DNA of 64,000 nucleotides from Martinezella rhizogenes (lineage in GTDB: Bacteria; Pseudomonadota; Alphaproteobacteria; Rhizobiales; Rhizobiaceae), in the NCBI RefSeq assembly GCF_000799715.1, contig NZ_JUHG01000013.1, forward strand, positions 124,001 through 188,000, in the 5' to 3' direction. Positions 26,117 to 35,254 of the stretch are shown here, in pieces. Position numbers and translations under genes: made by a program. The notes beneath the pieces are model-generated. The model searched no databases. It saw only the letters and a list, made by a program, of their open reading frames with translations, and was not told the DNA's origin. Position 1 is the first letter of the stretch. Each line of letters begins with the position of its first letter.

Positions 26117-26293
26117 TCAATACCAGGCAACCGGCGTGGAGCACCAGAAGTAGAACTCGTAATCGCGCGCTGACGGCGCCCGATCATCGTCGGCGGCAGC
26201 CGTTCTGTCGAATAGCGGAAGAGGCTCATCCGCCCAGTGGAGCCATAGCTGGCCGAAGGCAGTCTTCAAGCGGGTGATGACATCGAATTTCAT
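26117..26293 (-). CDS. Small aromatic-rich protein, 58 residues, unrecognised
   Basis: ATG 26293 with GGAGG seven bases upstream begins MKFDVITRLKTAFGQLWLHW. The protein is rich in Trp, Tyr and Phe, acidic in the middle (TAAADDDRAPSARDYEF) and ends YFWCSTPVAWY. No signal peptide or clear membrane helix is seen. It is the first gene of a tight unit followed by a 47-residue membrane protein and a serine hydrolase. The strong ribosome site and operon position argue that it is real; the function is unknown. Confidence 0.6.
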   Translation of the reverse strand: MKFDVITRLKTAFGQLWLHWADEPLPLFDRTAAADDDRAPSARDYEFYFWCSTPVAWY

Positions 26294-26355
26294 GCTATCC
26301 TCCATCTCGTTGATCCAATTTCCTTAGCAAATGGATGAGGCTATTCGCCAATCGG

Positions 26356-26916
26356 TCACTCGGCTGCGGCAAGCAGCGCGGTCGCGCCGGGAAAGAAAGC
26401 CGAGAGCTCGCCGATCACTTCGTCGATGCGCTTGGAAAGCGGTTCGGACGAAATCTTGTAATCCGTAAAATCACGATCCGAGGCGTAGATCGCCGTCGGC
26501 AGCGTGTGCGCCATGAAGAAGCCGAAGAGCGGTCGCAGCTGATGCTCGACCATCAATGCATGCCGATCACCGCCGCCTGTTGCGGTGATAATGATCGGCT
26601 TGGCCCGCAGCTCATGCGGGTCGATGAGATCGATAAGGTGCTTGAAAAGACCGGGATAGGATCCCTTGTAGGTCGGTGAGCCGATGACCAACACATCGGA
26701 CGCGACGATATCGTCGATCACCCGCTTCGCTTGATCGTCCAGCTCCTTGCGCCACTGGGCCGCGCCGAGCGATGGGCCAACATCGTGCAGATCGTATATG
26801 CTGCTCGCAAAACCATACTGATTGGTCGCTAGATCGGCCACGTTCTGCACGAGCGCGTATGTCTTCGACGGGCGATTGAAACTACCGGCGATGCCGACGA
26901 GTTTGCGGGCAACCAT
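26356..26916 (-). CDS. NADPH-dependent FMN reductase family protein
   Basis: About 186 residues with a flavodoxin-like fold: VGIAGSFNRPSKTYALVQNV forms the phosphate loop, and VLVIGSPTYKGSYPGLFKHLIDLI binds the flavin, as in SsuE/MsuE-type reductases. These supply reduced FMN to two-component monooxygenases. The start is MVARKLVG at 26916, preceded by GGAAAGGA at good spacing; ATG 26922 is an alternative. No monooxygenase is adjacent, although a luciferase-like oxidoreductase is encoded at 61002 in the same window. Confidence 0.9.
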   Translation of the reverse strand: MVARKLVGIAGSFNRPSKTYALVQNVADLATNQYGFASSIYDLHDVGPSLGAAQWRKELDDQAKRVIDDIVASDVLVIGSPTYKGSYPGLFKHLIDLIDPHELRAKPIIITATGGGDRHALMVEHQLRPLFGFFMAHTLPTAIYASDRDFTDYKISSEPLSKRIDEVIGELSAFFPGATALLAAAE

Positions 26917-27223
26917 TCTCATTCCTTTCCGAGCTTCGAACAAGCTTTCCAATGAGCGAATATTGTCTATGAAAATGGTAGATTAAAAGGAACGACCATC
27001 TCTCCTTGCCCGGAAAACGGGAAATCTGTTCCGTTCGCCAGGGACGTGGTTCGGTCGATGCTGCCCGCAGTCCGCGCATGCGGCCGATATCTCTACTTTG
27101 AAATGAAAAATTTTTTTCGGAGGGACTAGGCGCCAATGCCGATGGCCCTATCTTGCCAAATAAGGCGCGAAACAATGTTGGCTTTGTGGAGGAGACAACC
27201 TAACGCAACGGAAGAGGTTGCCA
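26917..27223. other. 307-bp intergenic region upstream of the RTX-GH16 gene
   Basis: Divergent promoter space between the FMN reductase and glycanase genes. It is AT-rich relative to its neighbours, with a T-run near 27107-27117. No open frame with a ribosome site, repeat or convincing inverted repeat was seen. Confidence 0.5.
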
Positions 27224-28663
27224 ATGACGGATAGTGTTCTCAATGCCCTGGGCCAGCCGCTTTACTATAGTGGAGCGTCGACAGGTTTCTTCTCCGCCAC
27301 GGGCTCCGGCCCGACACTCTACGGCACCGCTGGAAACGATTCCATGTGGGGCGATAGTTCCGTCAACGTCACGATGGTGGGCGGCACCGGCGACGACATC
27401 TACTATCTCTATTCCAGCATCAACCATGCCTACGAAGCGCCCAGCGCTGGGGTCGATACCATCAGTACCTGGATGGACTATACCCTGCCGGACAATTTCG
27501 AGAATCTGACGGTGACCGGCAACAACCGTCATGCCTACGGCAACAGCGCCGACAATATCATTACCGGCGGCACAGGCAGCCAGACCATAGATGGCGGCGC
27601 CGGCAACGATGTTCTGACCGGCGGCGGCGGCGCTGACACCTTCATCATCAGCAAGGGTAACGGCAGCGACCTGATCACCGATTTCAGCGACGACGACAAG
27701 GTGCGTCTAAACCAATACGGGCTGACCTCTTTCGATCAAGTCGTTAGCCACACCACCCAGGAAGGCGCCAATCTGCGGCTGGATCTGGGAAACGGCGAGA
27801 GCCTGGTTTTCGCCAACAAGACCGTGGCTGATCTCCATGACGATCAGTTTCAGCTCGGCCTTGACCGCTCCTCGCTGACGCAAACCTTTTCGGACGATTT
27901 CAATTCGCTTTCGCTCAGCGACGGGACGCAAGGCACCTGGGAAGCGAAATTTCACTGGGCGCCGGACAAGGGCAGCAGCCTGAACGACGAGCTGCAATGG
28001 TATGTCAACCCGTCCTACGCGCCGACCGCGTCGGTCAATCCGTTTTCCGTTTCCGACGGCGTTTTGACGATCAGCGCCAAAGCGACGCCCGATGCGCTAA
28101 AATCGGTTGTGGAGGATCACGACTACACCTCCGGTATCCTCACCAGCTACTCTTCGTTTTCCCAGACCTACGGCTATTTCGAAATGCGGGCCGAGATGCC
28201 GCATGATCAAGGCGCATGGCCGGCCTTCTGGCTGTTGCCGGAAGATGGTTCATGGCCGCCGGAACTCGACGTGGTGGAAATGCGCGGGCAGGAACCGAAC
28301 ACGGTCCATGTGACGGCGCATTCGAACGCGACGGGCGAGCACACGAAGGACTCCATTGCTGTGTCGGTTCCCGATACCGACGGCTTCCACACCTATGGCG
28401 TGCTCTGGGATCAGGACCAGATCGTCTGGTACTTTGACGATGTTGCTGTAGCGCACGCCGATACGCCGAGCGATATGAACGGCCCCATGTACATGCTTGT
28501 CAATCTCGCGGTCGGCGGCATGGCGGGTACGCCTGGCGAAAGCCTGAAAGATGATGGGTCGCAAATGAAGATCGACTATATCAAGGCCTATTCGCTGGAT
28601 GACCACACCGCCCAGACGGCCTCGGCGGTTCAGTCTACTCATACCACCGACTGGCATATATGA
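27224..28663 (+). CDS. RTX-repeat secreted glycoside hydrolase family 16 glycanase (ExsH-like)
   Basis: The 479-residue protein starts at ATG 27224 with GAAGAGG upstream. The N-terminal third has glycine/aspartate RTX-type calcium repeats (GGTGDDIYY, GGAGNDVLTGGGGADTF). The C-terminal part is a GH16 beta-sandwich with FEMRAEMPHDQGAWPAFWL and the catalytic motif ELDVVE at about residues 346-351. There is no Sec signal, as expected for type I export, and the exporter genes lie immediately downstream on the other strand. Related rhizobial enzymes cut exopolysaccharide such as succinoglycan. Repeats precede the catalytic domain rather than following it. The polymer attacked is inferred. Confidence 0.9.
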   Translation: MTDSVLNALGQPLYYSGASTGFFSATGSGPTLYGTAGNDSMWGDSSVNVTMVGGTGDDIYYLYSSINHAYEAPSAGVDTISTWMDYTLPDNFENLTVTGNNRHAYGNSADNIITGGTGSQTIDGGAGNDVLTGGGGADTFIISKGNGSDLITDFSDDDKVRLNQYGLTSFDQVVSHTTQEGANLRLDLGNGESLVFANKTVADLHDDQFQLGLDRSSLTQTFSDDFNSLSLSDGTQGTWEAKFHWAPDKGSSLNDELQWYVNPSYAPTASVNPFSVSDGVLTISAKATPDALKSVVEDHDYTSGILTSYSSFSQTYGYFEMRAEMPHDQGAWPAFWLLPEDGSWPPELDVVEMRGQEPNTVHVTAHSNATGEHTKDSIAVSVPDTDGFHTYGVLWDQDQIVWYFDDVAVAHADTPSDMNGPMYMLVNLAVGGMAGTPGESLKDDGSQMKIDYIKAYSLDDHTAQTASAVQSTHTTDWHI

Positions 28664-28690
28664 TGAGATCCAGGACGCATCAGGCGCCCG

Positions 28691-28724
28691 GCGCGGCCGT
28701 TTATAATCGCGGCCGCGCACTTTT
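28691..28724 (+). terminator. Terminator between convergent glycanase and exporter genes
   Basis: An eight-base GC-only stem, GCGCGGCC (28691-28698) with GGCCGCGC (28711-28718), has a 12-base loop and is followed by ACTTTT. It lies 28 bases after the glycanase stop. The symmetry may also serve the opposing transcript. Confidence 0.65.
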
Positions 28725-28736
28725 CGAAAGCGTGCT

Positions 28737-30047
28737 TTAGTCCCCTTTGAACGCCCGCTTGATCTGATCAGTCATCGGCTTGGTTAAATAAGCGAGAACG
28801 CTTCTTGAGCCGGTCTGCATGAAGGCTTCCACCGGCATGCCGGGAAGCGGCGTCAGCCCGCCCAACCGATCCCACTCCTCCTTCGGCGCTTTGGCGCGAA
28901 CGACATAGTAGCTCTGGCCCGAATGCTGATCGGTCGTGAGATCCGCAGAAATGGTATCAACGCGACCATTCAGCTCGGGCGTGATGCGCTGGTTGAATGC
29001 CGAAAATCGCAAGCCAACCACCTGCCCGACAGCAATCTGGTCAATGTCCTGCGGCGAGAGCTTCAGTTCAGCGACAAGCGCGTCCTTGTCCGGCACGATC
29101 TGCATGATCGTTTCCGCCGGCCCGATCACCGCGCCCGCCGCGTGGACGTTCAACTGATCGACGATCCCAGCTTGCGGCGCCCTGATGTCTATCCGTCGCA
29201 GATCGTCTTCGACGGCAATCAACCGCTCCGAAAACTGTCCCGTATCGCTTTCTGCCTGCCGTAGCTGATCGGAAACCTCGGAACTGCGATCATTGTCGAT
29301 CTGAATGATCTGAAGCTCGGTCTCGGTTATCTTGCCGTTAGTCTGCGCGATCGACGATACGAGATTGCCAAGCTCGCCCGTCAGCCGAGCGCTGTCCCTC
29401 TGCAGCGAATAGACCTTCGTCGCTGAAATGATGCCTTGATCCAGCAATTGCTGGAGGCTGGCAAGCTCCTTGCCGACGAGTTCGATCTCGATCCGCTTGC
29501 CCTTTTCCTGCGCGACAAGGCCCTCGACTTCCTGTTTCAGCTGCTGAATTCTTTCGCGCAGCTGCGACTTCTGGCCTTGTCGCGATGCCAGGCGGTCGTT
29601 GAAGAGGCGTTGCTCGCCGGCCAGTATATTCTTCACATCATCATTGCCGGCATTGGAGAGCAGATCCGCCGGGAACGCGATCGCATCCTTGCCGTCACGC
29701 TCCGCCACCAGCCGTGCCGTTCGCGCGGCAAGTTCATTTAAGCGCTTCCTGAAAATGGCAAGACTGGCTCTGGTTTGCGTATCATCCAGGCGGATCAGGA
29801 CCTGACCGGCATCAACGCGGTCGCCATTCTTCACGCTGATCGCGCTGACAATGCCGCCCTTGAGGTGCTGAACGGGCTTTACGTGGCTGTCGACGACCAG
29901 TGTACCGGAAGAGATGACCGCTCCCGAAATCTTCGTCGCCGCCGCAAGACCGCCCATAATGCCGAACAGGAGAAGGATTGTCACGAGAACGAAGATGGAA
30001 AGGCGGCGGATTGAGCGTTCCGTGGAAGACAGGCTCGTGTTCTTCAT
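28737..30047 (-). CDS. Type I secretion periplasmic adaptor (HlyD/PrsE-like)
   Basis: A 436-residue membrane-fusion protein. A short cytoplasmic N-terminus and one membrane helix (LSIFVLVTILLLFGIMGGLAA) are followed by a lipoyl half-motif (VQHLKGGIVSAISVKNGDRVDAGQVLIRLDD), long coiled coils from about 90 to 270, the second half-motif (IRAPQAGIVDQLNVHAAGAVIGPAETI) and a beta-barrel end with PGMPVEAFMQTGSRSVLAYL. It links the inner-membrane ABC exporter to an outer-membrane TolC-type channel, which is not encoded here. It overlaps the ATPase gene by four bases. Confidence 0.94.
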   Translation of the reverse strand: MKNTSLSSTERSIRRLSIFVLVTILLLFGIMGGLAAATKISGAVISSGTLVVDSHVKPVQHLKGGIVSAISVKNGDRVDAGQVLIRLDDTQTRASLAIFRKRLNELAARTARLVAERDGKDAIAFPADLLSNAGNDDVKNILAGEQRLFNDRLASRQGQKSQLRERIQQLKQEVEGLVAQEKGKRIEIELVGKELASLQQLLDQGIISATKVYSLQRDSARLTGELGNLVSSIAQTNGKITETELQIIQIDNDRSSEVSDQLRQAESDTGQFSERLIAVEDDLRRIDIRAPQAGIVDQLNVHAAGAVIGPAETIMQIVPDKDALVAELKLSPQDIDQIAVGQVVGLRFSAFNQRITPELNGRVDTISADLTTDQHSGQSYYVVRAKAPKEEWDRLGGLTPLPGMPVEAFMQTGSRSVLAYLTKPMTDQIKRAFKGD

Positions 30048-31783
30048 CCGCTTACATCCTCGCCGGCGATCATCAATCGGACAGGCCCGGTTCCCGACGG
30101 CTTCGTCCCTAGTACTTCATCCTTGGGGCCGAATGCCTGCATTTGGCCATTGGCAATAATCAGGACCTTATCGGCAGCCGCAAGCGCGCTCGGCCTGTGT
30201 GCCACGACGATGGCGATGCCGCCCCGGGCCCGCACGCCGATCAAGGCTTTGGTCAGGGACGCCTCCCCTTCCGCATCCAGATTCGAGTTCGGTTCGTCCA
30301 GTACCACCAGGAACGGGTCACCATAAAGTGCGCGCGCCAATGCGATGCGCTGCCTTTGACCACCAGACAGCCGCGAGCCGCCCTCGCCGATGACTGTGTC
30401 AAAACCGTCCGGCAGCTTGACGATCATGTCATATACGCCGGCCGCCTTCGCAGCCGCGATGATCGGTTCAGGCTGCATGTCCTTCGCAAAACGAGAGATA
30501 TTCTCGGCGATCGAGCCGTCGAACAGGCCGACATCCTGCGGAAGATATCCGACATGCCGCCCAAGTTCGCTCGGCTCCCACTGCGACAGCGCCGCCTGAT
30601 CGAGCCTGATCGCGCCGATGGTGACCGGCCACAGCCCGGTGATCGCCCTGGCGAGAGACGATTTTCCCGAGGCGCTTGGACCGACAACGCCGAGCACCGT
30701 TCCCGCCGATATCTTGAACGAGATATTGCGCAGGATGAAATCGCGGCTTCCCGGAGACGTCAGGCCGATATTTTCGACGCTGAGATCTTTTTGCGGCGCC
30801 GGCAGGGTAACAGCCCATTGTTCGTTCGGAATCAGGTTTAACAGCTTGTTGAGACGCGCCCAGCTTTGGCGCGCGGCCACAAAGCCTTTCCATTGTCCGA
30901 TGGCAAGTTCGACCGGAGCCAGAGCGCGAGTGACCATGATCGAGCTTGCGATGATAATCCCGCCCGTTGCCTGCTGGTCGATGACGAGAATGGCGCCGAC
31001 GGCCAGAACTCCGGACTGAAGCATCATCCGCGATATCTTGGCGATCGTGGTCAGCGTGCCGGCAATGTTGCTCGCGGCCAGCTGATTTCCGAGGTAGTCC
31101 TCATTCATCGCCGCCCATTTTTCGGTGAGGCGACCGCTGAAACCCATGGCGACCACGGCCTCCCAGTTTCGCCGCGCGGCCTGCGCGAAGCTGAGGCGGG
31201 CCGCCGAGGATTTGGCGGCTTCGAGCGCCGGCCGATGCGACAACACCTCGGCAAGCACGGTCAGGATGATAAGCAAAATTGCACCACAGAGCGCGGTGAC
31301 GCCGATCCAGAAATGGAACAGAAAGCACAGGACCAGGTAAAAGGGCATCCAGGGTAGATCGAACAAAGCCGCGCATCCGGCTCCGGAGAGGAACGAGCGG
31401 ACCTGCTCCAGATCGCGAACGGACTGGAGCCCATCATCGGACGTCTGCATTCTGGTCGGCAAAAGAACGAGCGAGCTGAAGACTTTCCGGTTCATCCGTT
31501 CATCAAGGGATGCGCCGACACGCGCCAGCAGCATCGAGCGCAGCAACTCCAGTGCCCCCTGGAATATGAACAGGGTCGCGGCGATGATCGCGAGGCCCGC
31601 CAATGTCGGAAGACTGCGTCCGGGAATGACCCGATCGTAAACCTGCAGCATGAAGAACGAGCCGGTCAGCGCCAGCACATTGATCGCCGCGCTAGCGATA
31701 GCGATGCTGAAGAACGCTTTTCGAAGCGACGAAAGCATCAGGAAGACAAATGTTCGCGGTGGTTCTTTCGCAACAGCAAGCAC
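30044..31783 (-). CDS. Type I secretion system permease/ATPase (PrsD-like)
   Basis: This 579-residue exporter has the PrtD/PrsD layout. A membrane domain at about 20-310 includes LTGSFFMLQVYDRVIPGRSLPTL, and the nucleotide-binding domain has Walker A GPSASGKSS, QDVGLFDGSIAENI, signature LSGGQRQR, Walker B FLVVLDEPNSNLD and H-loop VVAHRP. There is no N-terminal C39 peptidase domain, so cargo is exported by an uncleaved C-terminal signal. The start is GTG 31783 with AAGGA upstream; an in-frame ATG sixteen codons later is possible. The adjacent RTX-GH16 protein is the obvious cargo. Confidence 0.94.
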   Translation of the reverse strand: MLAVAKEPPRTFVFLMLSSLRKAFFSIAIASAAINVLALTGSFFMLQVYDRVIPGRSLPTLAGLAIIAATLFIFQGALELLRSMLLARVGASLDERMNRKVFSSLVLLPTRMQTSDDGLQSVRDLEQVRSFLSGAGCAALFDLPWMPFYLVLCFLFHFWIGVTALCGAILLIILTVLAEVLSHRPALEAAKSSAARLSFAQAARRNWEAVVAMGFSGRLTEKWAAMNEDYLGNQLAASNIAGTLTTIAKISRMMLQSGVLAVGAILVIDQQATGGIIIASSIMVTRALAPVELAIGQWKGFVAARQSWARLNKLLNLIPNEQWAVTLPAPQKDLSVENIGLTSPGSRDFILRNISFKISAGTVLGVVGPSASGKSSLARAITGLWPVTIGAIRLDQAALSQWEPSELGRHVGYLPQDVGLFDGSIAENISRFAKDMQPEPIIAAAKAAGVYDMIVKLPDGFDTVIGEGGSRLSGGQRQRIALARALYGDPFLVVLDEPNSNLDAEGEASLTKALIGVRARGGIAIVVAHRPSALAAADKVLIIANGQMQAFGPKDEVLGTKPSGTGPVRLMIAGEDVSG

Positions 31784-32160
31784 GTTGCTTCAATCCTTAA
31801 GTTAGTCCTTGGATGGCAGCAGAGTGTGCACGGCATTGCCCCTATCGTCCCTCTCAAGTGAGGAAACCAGAATGACGCAAAGAGCCAACCACATTCCGAT
31901 GGCGGCGATGAAAACTGCTTACGGCCCCTTACCTGATCCGCAGCCCTAAAGCTGACTGCTCCATGTACAAGTATCGAATATTATTTGCATTTTATGAAGT
32001 CGAAATTCACGAATCCTCCAACTTCAGTGAACCCGACCTTAGGATTTCGAGCGATGTTTCATCGTGGCACATTGTCTGGTTGCGACACACAATCGGCCAG
32101 ACATGCCATGGTGGAAATCGTGGTGGCCGGGTTGCCTCCGCTCAGTCGGAGGCGTCATAC
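31784..32160. other. Intergenic region between exporter operon and min terminator
   Basis: About 380 bases with no recognised gene. It includes the upstream region of the minus-strand exporter operon. A plus-strand 25-codon frame (31872-31949) has GAGGAAACC before its ATG but no other support. No repeats or RNA genes were seen. Confidence 0.45.
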
Positions 32161-32191
32161 AAAAAATCCCCCGGCCGATGGCCGGAGGATT
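32161..32191 (-). terminator. Rho-independent terminator of minCDE
   Basis: On the minus strand the stem is AATCC plus CCGGCC, with a three-base loop (ATC) and the matching GGCCGG plus GGATT. One mismatch separates the two stem parts, and six T residues follow. It starts 70 bases after the minE stop. Confidence 0.85.
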
Positions 32192-32260
32192 GCGCAGTTG
32201 AATATACTATCTTTGAGGGGCACGCCGAAACCATGCCGAGCGCATCCGGCAAACTTGGCC

Positions 32261-32521
32261 TCAAGCGGCCCGCACGGTTGCGTTCAGCGGAATTTCGACG
32301 TCGATTTCAAGCGTCGAGACATGCTCGTTGCAATCCATCTTCACCTGCACCTTGTCCCTGTCGAGCTGAACGTGCTTTTCGATCACGGCAAGGATTTCCT
32401 CGCGCAATAGAAACACCAGATCCGATCCCACGGACGAGCGTTCGTGGGCCAGAAGCAGTTGCAACCGTTCGCGCGCCGCCGGCGCGGTCTTTTGCTTTCC
32501 AAAAAGACGAAAAATGTTCAT
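32261..32521 (-). CDS. minE: Cell division topological specificity factor MinE
   Basis: MinE (86 residues) drives MinCD oscillation and stimulates the MinD ATPase at the membrane, so the division ring forms at mid-cell. [28 protein letters not shown] contains the membrane-binding start and the anti-MinCD helix; the rest is the dimerising topological domain ([31 protein letters not shown]). Its ATG overlaps the minD stop as ATGA. It is the last gene of the minCDE operon and is followed by a strong terminator. Confidence 0.97.
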   Translation of the reverse strand: MNIFRLFGKQKTAPAARERLQLLLAHERSSVGSDLVFLLREEILAVIEKHVQLDRDKVQVKMDCNEHVSTLEIDVEIPLNATVRAA

Positions 32522-33333
32522 GCCGCCCTCCGTCCGAAGATCTTGCCGAAAATGTTCCGCTTTTCTCCGGGGATCGTGATCGGAACAACCTCGCCGGCAA
32601 GCCGACGAGCAGCGTCGAAATACGCCATGGCCGGCGCGCTGCGGCTATCAGCCAGCGTAACCGGGGCGCCGATGTTGGAGGCGCGCAGCACATCCATGCT
32701 TTCCGGAATGATACCGAGAAGCGGAATGGACAGGATCTCCAGGACGTCATCGACCTTGAGCATGTCGCCGCGTTCGGCGCGATTGGCGTCGTAGCGGGTC
32801 AGAAGCAGATGCTTTTCCATGCGCTCGCCGCGCTCAGCCTTGAGCGTCTTGGAGTCGAGCAGGCCAATGATGCGATCCGAATCGCGCACCGAGGAGACTT
32901 CCGGATTGGTGACGACCACCGCCGTATCCGCATGGCGCATTGCAAGCGTAGCACCGCGTTCGATCCCGGCCGGGCTGTCGCAGATGATCCAGTCGAAATG
33001 CTGCCGCAGCTCGTTGATGACGCGCTCGACGCCTTCGGGTGTCAGATTGTCCTTGTCGCGGGTCTGCGATGCCGGCAGCAGAAACAGCGTTTCCAGCCGC
33101 TTGTCGCGGATCAGCGCCTGCGGCAGCTTGGCATCACCCTGAATGACGTTGACGAGATCGTAGACGACCCGGCGTTCCGCACCCATGACCAGATCGAGAT
33201 TGCGCAGCCCGACGTCAAAATCGACGACGACCACCTTCTCGTTCCGTTGCGCCAGGGCGGCTCCGAGGGCTGCAGTCGAGGTCGTCTTGCCAACCCCGCC
33301 CTTGCCTGACGTCACTACGATGACTTTCCCCAT
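32518..33333 (-). CDS. minD: Septum site-determining protein MinD
   Basis: A 271-residue ParA-family ATPase with the deviant Walker motif KGGVGKTT at 11-18, switch regions [16 protein letters not shown] and [12 protein letters not shown], and a C-terminal amphipathic membrane-targeting helix ([12 protein letters not shown]). It recruits MinC to the membrane and is released by MinE. AGGAGAG precedes the ATG by a normal distance. Thirty-two bases separate it from minC, and it overlaps minE by four bases. Confidence 0.98.
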   Translation of the reverse strand: MGKVIVVTSGKGGVGKTTSTAALGAALAQRNEKVVVVDFDVGLRNLDLVMGAERRVVYDLVNVIQGDAKLPQALIRDKRLETLFLLPASQTRDKDNLTPEGVERVINELRQHFDWIICDSPAGIERGATLAMRHADTAVVVTNPEVSSVRDSDRIIGLLDSKTLKAERGERMEKHLLLTRYDANRAERGDMLKVDDVLEILSIPLLGIIPESMDVLRASNIGAPVTLADSRSAPAMAYFDAARRLAGEVVPITIPGEKRNIFGKIFGRRAA

Positions 33334-33365
33334 CTTGCTCTCCTGTTTTCTGACCGGTTTCCGGC

Positions 33366-34097
33366 TCAGATAAGTTTCTCTGCTTTGATCGCATCGTCTT
33401 CCAGCCAGAGCTGGACGGCCTGCCCGCGAAGGTTGGCGGGCATGTCTTCCGCCATCTTGTAAATGCCGTCGATGGCAACCAGCTCGGCCTCAAGCTTGCG
33501 GCAGAAGATATGCGCGGATGCCTTGCCCAACGATCCCGCCATGGCACGACCGCGCAAGGTTCCATAGATATGGATCGAACCGCCGGCGACGATCTCCGCT
33601 CCCGAAGCAACGGACCCAACGACAGTGACGTCACCTTCCGGGAAGATGATCGACTGACCAGAGCGCACGGGCTCCCTGATCGTGATGGACTGAACCGACT
33701 GAACTGCCGGACGAGCCTCGGTCGATACCGGCGTTGTCTGAACTTCGACAGTCGGCTCCTTCTCGGGAACCTCGAAGTCGGAGCCTGCCCGGCCACCCTT
33801 GAGAGCGGCAGGCATGCCTGGACCCAGGATCGACGGACGCGCGCCCTCGATTCCCATGATGCTGACGTTGCGCTGACCAAGCTCTGCGATGAGCTCCTTC
33901 AGCTGCGAACGGTCGATCGGCAGATCCGTCACGTCGAGCACAACCGGTCTTCCAAGGAAAAATCCGGCCGAGCGCGCAGCAAGATCATCCAATCTTATCA
34001 ACCAGTTATCGAACGGAAGATCCGGAGAAAGCATGACCGCCAGAAAGGAGCGGCCCTTGATGCGAATGGAGCGAGGGTCTGTTATCACTTTGGTCAT
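33366..34097 (-). CDS. minC: Septum site-determining protein MinC
   Basis: This 243-residue FtsZ-assembly inhibitor has an N-terminal domain (IRIKGRSFLAVMLSPDLPFDNWLIRLDDL), a proline/threonine-rich linker and the C-terminal beta-helix (VRSGQSIIFPEGDVTVVGSVASGAEIVAGGSIHIYGTLRGRA), which binds MinD. It is the first gene of the operon. No clear Shine-Dalgarno precedes ATG 34097 (ACATAG only), so it may be weakly translated or use a leader feature not obvious by eye. Confidence 0.97.
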   Translation of the reverse strand: MTKVITDPRSIRIKGRSFLAVMLSPDLPFDNWLIRLDDLAARSAGFFLGRPVVLDVTDLPIDRSQLKELIAELGQRNVSIMGIEGARPSILGPGMPAALKGGRAGSDFEVPEKEPTVEVQTTPVSTEARPAVQSVQSITIREPVRSGQSIIFPEGDVTVVGSVASGAEIVAGGSIHIYGTLRGRAMAGSLGKASAHIFCRKLEAELVAIDGIYKMAEDMPANLRGQAVQLWLEDDAIKAEKLI

Positions 34098-34346
34098 CTA
34101 TGTAAATAAATCGTTGATATTGTGTACCAACGCCATGGTTAACAAATGGTTAATTTCGCCCCATAAACCGTAAATCGCAGCCGCCCCAAAACCCAAAATG
34201 GCCTCTCGCCTACAGTCCTTATTTCGGGTGATCTAGCGATTGCCGCCATTGCATTTACCATCGTGGAAAGGCACCAAAGCGGAACCAGTTCGGCTTCGGA
34301 GGGTTCCTTGGCCGTGACCATCAATGGCCTGAAAGGTATTCGCAGC

Positions 34347-35156
34347 ATGGAAAATCAAGCCACCAACGCAATCATCGCCACGCAGACGGCGCTCGGTCAG
34401 GCAAGCGCTCTGATCGTTCACTATGGCTTCTCGACTATAGGAGCGATTGTCCTGCTGGCCGGCGGCTGGGTTCTTGCCAGCGTCATCAGCCGGTGGGCCT
34501 ATAAAGGCATCTCGAAAATTCACGGCATCGACGAAACGTTGGCTCGATTCTTCGAAAAGGCGCTCCACTACGGGCTGCTGATTCTCGTGTTCGTTACCGT
34601 TCTTGGTCAATTCGGGGTCCAGACGACCTCGATCGTCGCAACATTGGGTGCTGCCGGCCTCGCCATCGGGCTCGCCCTTCAAGGTACGCTACAAAACATA
34701 GCGGCCGGAATCATGCTGCTCGCACTGCGTCCCTTTCGCGTTGGCGAGTATATAGAAGCCTCCGCCGTTGCCGGCAAAATCGTCGAAGTCGGCTTGTTCG
34801 CTACCCAATTGCGCACCGCTGACGGCCTCTATCTGCTCGCGCCGAACTCGACGCTGTGGAATACGCCGATCATCAATCATAGCCGCGAACCCAATCGCCG
34901 GCAGGAGCTATCGGTGGCCGTCGGCGACGACGCCAATCTGAAGCTCGCCTCGAAAACCCTTCTCGACATCGTCACCGACGATCGCCGCGTGAGGAGCAGC
35001 CCTGCTGCCCGTGTTTATTCCGACGAACTGACCGCCGAAAAGACGACATTAAAGATCGAATACTGGGTGAAGACCAGCGACTGGGCGGAGACCCGTCACG
35101 ATCTGGTCGACCGGATGAGAATCGCGCTCGCGGACAAGGGAATCGTCATCAAGTAG
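34347..35156 (+). CDS. Small-conductance mechanosensitive channel (MscS family)
   Basis: From ATG 34347 (AAAGGT upstream) the protein has 269 residues; a GTG start at 34263 would add 28. Two membrane helices are followed by the pore helix VATLGAAGLAIGLALQGTLQNIAAGIMLLALRPF, the most conserved MscS segment, then the beta-domain (GEYIEASAVAGKIVEVGLFATQLRTADG and APNSTLWNTPIINHSR) and a mixed C-terminal domain. It opens under membrane tension to release solutes on osmotic downshock. It is divergent from minC. Confidence 0.93.
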   Translation: MENQATNAIIATQTALGQASALIVHYGFSTIGAIVLLAGGWVLASVISRWAYKGISKIHGIDETLARFFEKALHYGLLILVFVTVLGQFGVQTTSIVATLGAAGLAIGLALQGTLQNIAAGIMLLALRPFRVGEYIEASAVAGKIVEVGLFATQLRTADGLYLLAPNSTLWNTPIINHSREPNRRQELSVAVGDDANLKLASKTLLDIVTDDRRVRSSPAARVYSDELTAEKTTLKIEYWVKTSDWAETRHDLVDRMRIALADKGIVIK

Positions 35157-35254
35157 GCATGGACTTTCACCTGTCATAGCAGGAAAATTTCGCTTAGATG
35201 CTGGGCTTGGCTGAGTCGGTAAAGACGGCCGGAATGCAGGGAAAAGGACGGGGA

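Noticed and set aside
31872..31949. 25-codon plus-strand frame with a GAGGAAACC site
   Set aside because: No overlap with an operon, no domain and no second line of evidence; kept only as a note in the intergenic entry.
31963..33309. 448-residue plus-strand open frame opposite minE and minD
   Set aside because: Overlaps two unmistakable genes and runs through their terminator; no conserved motif.
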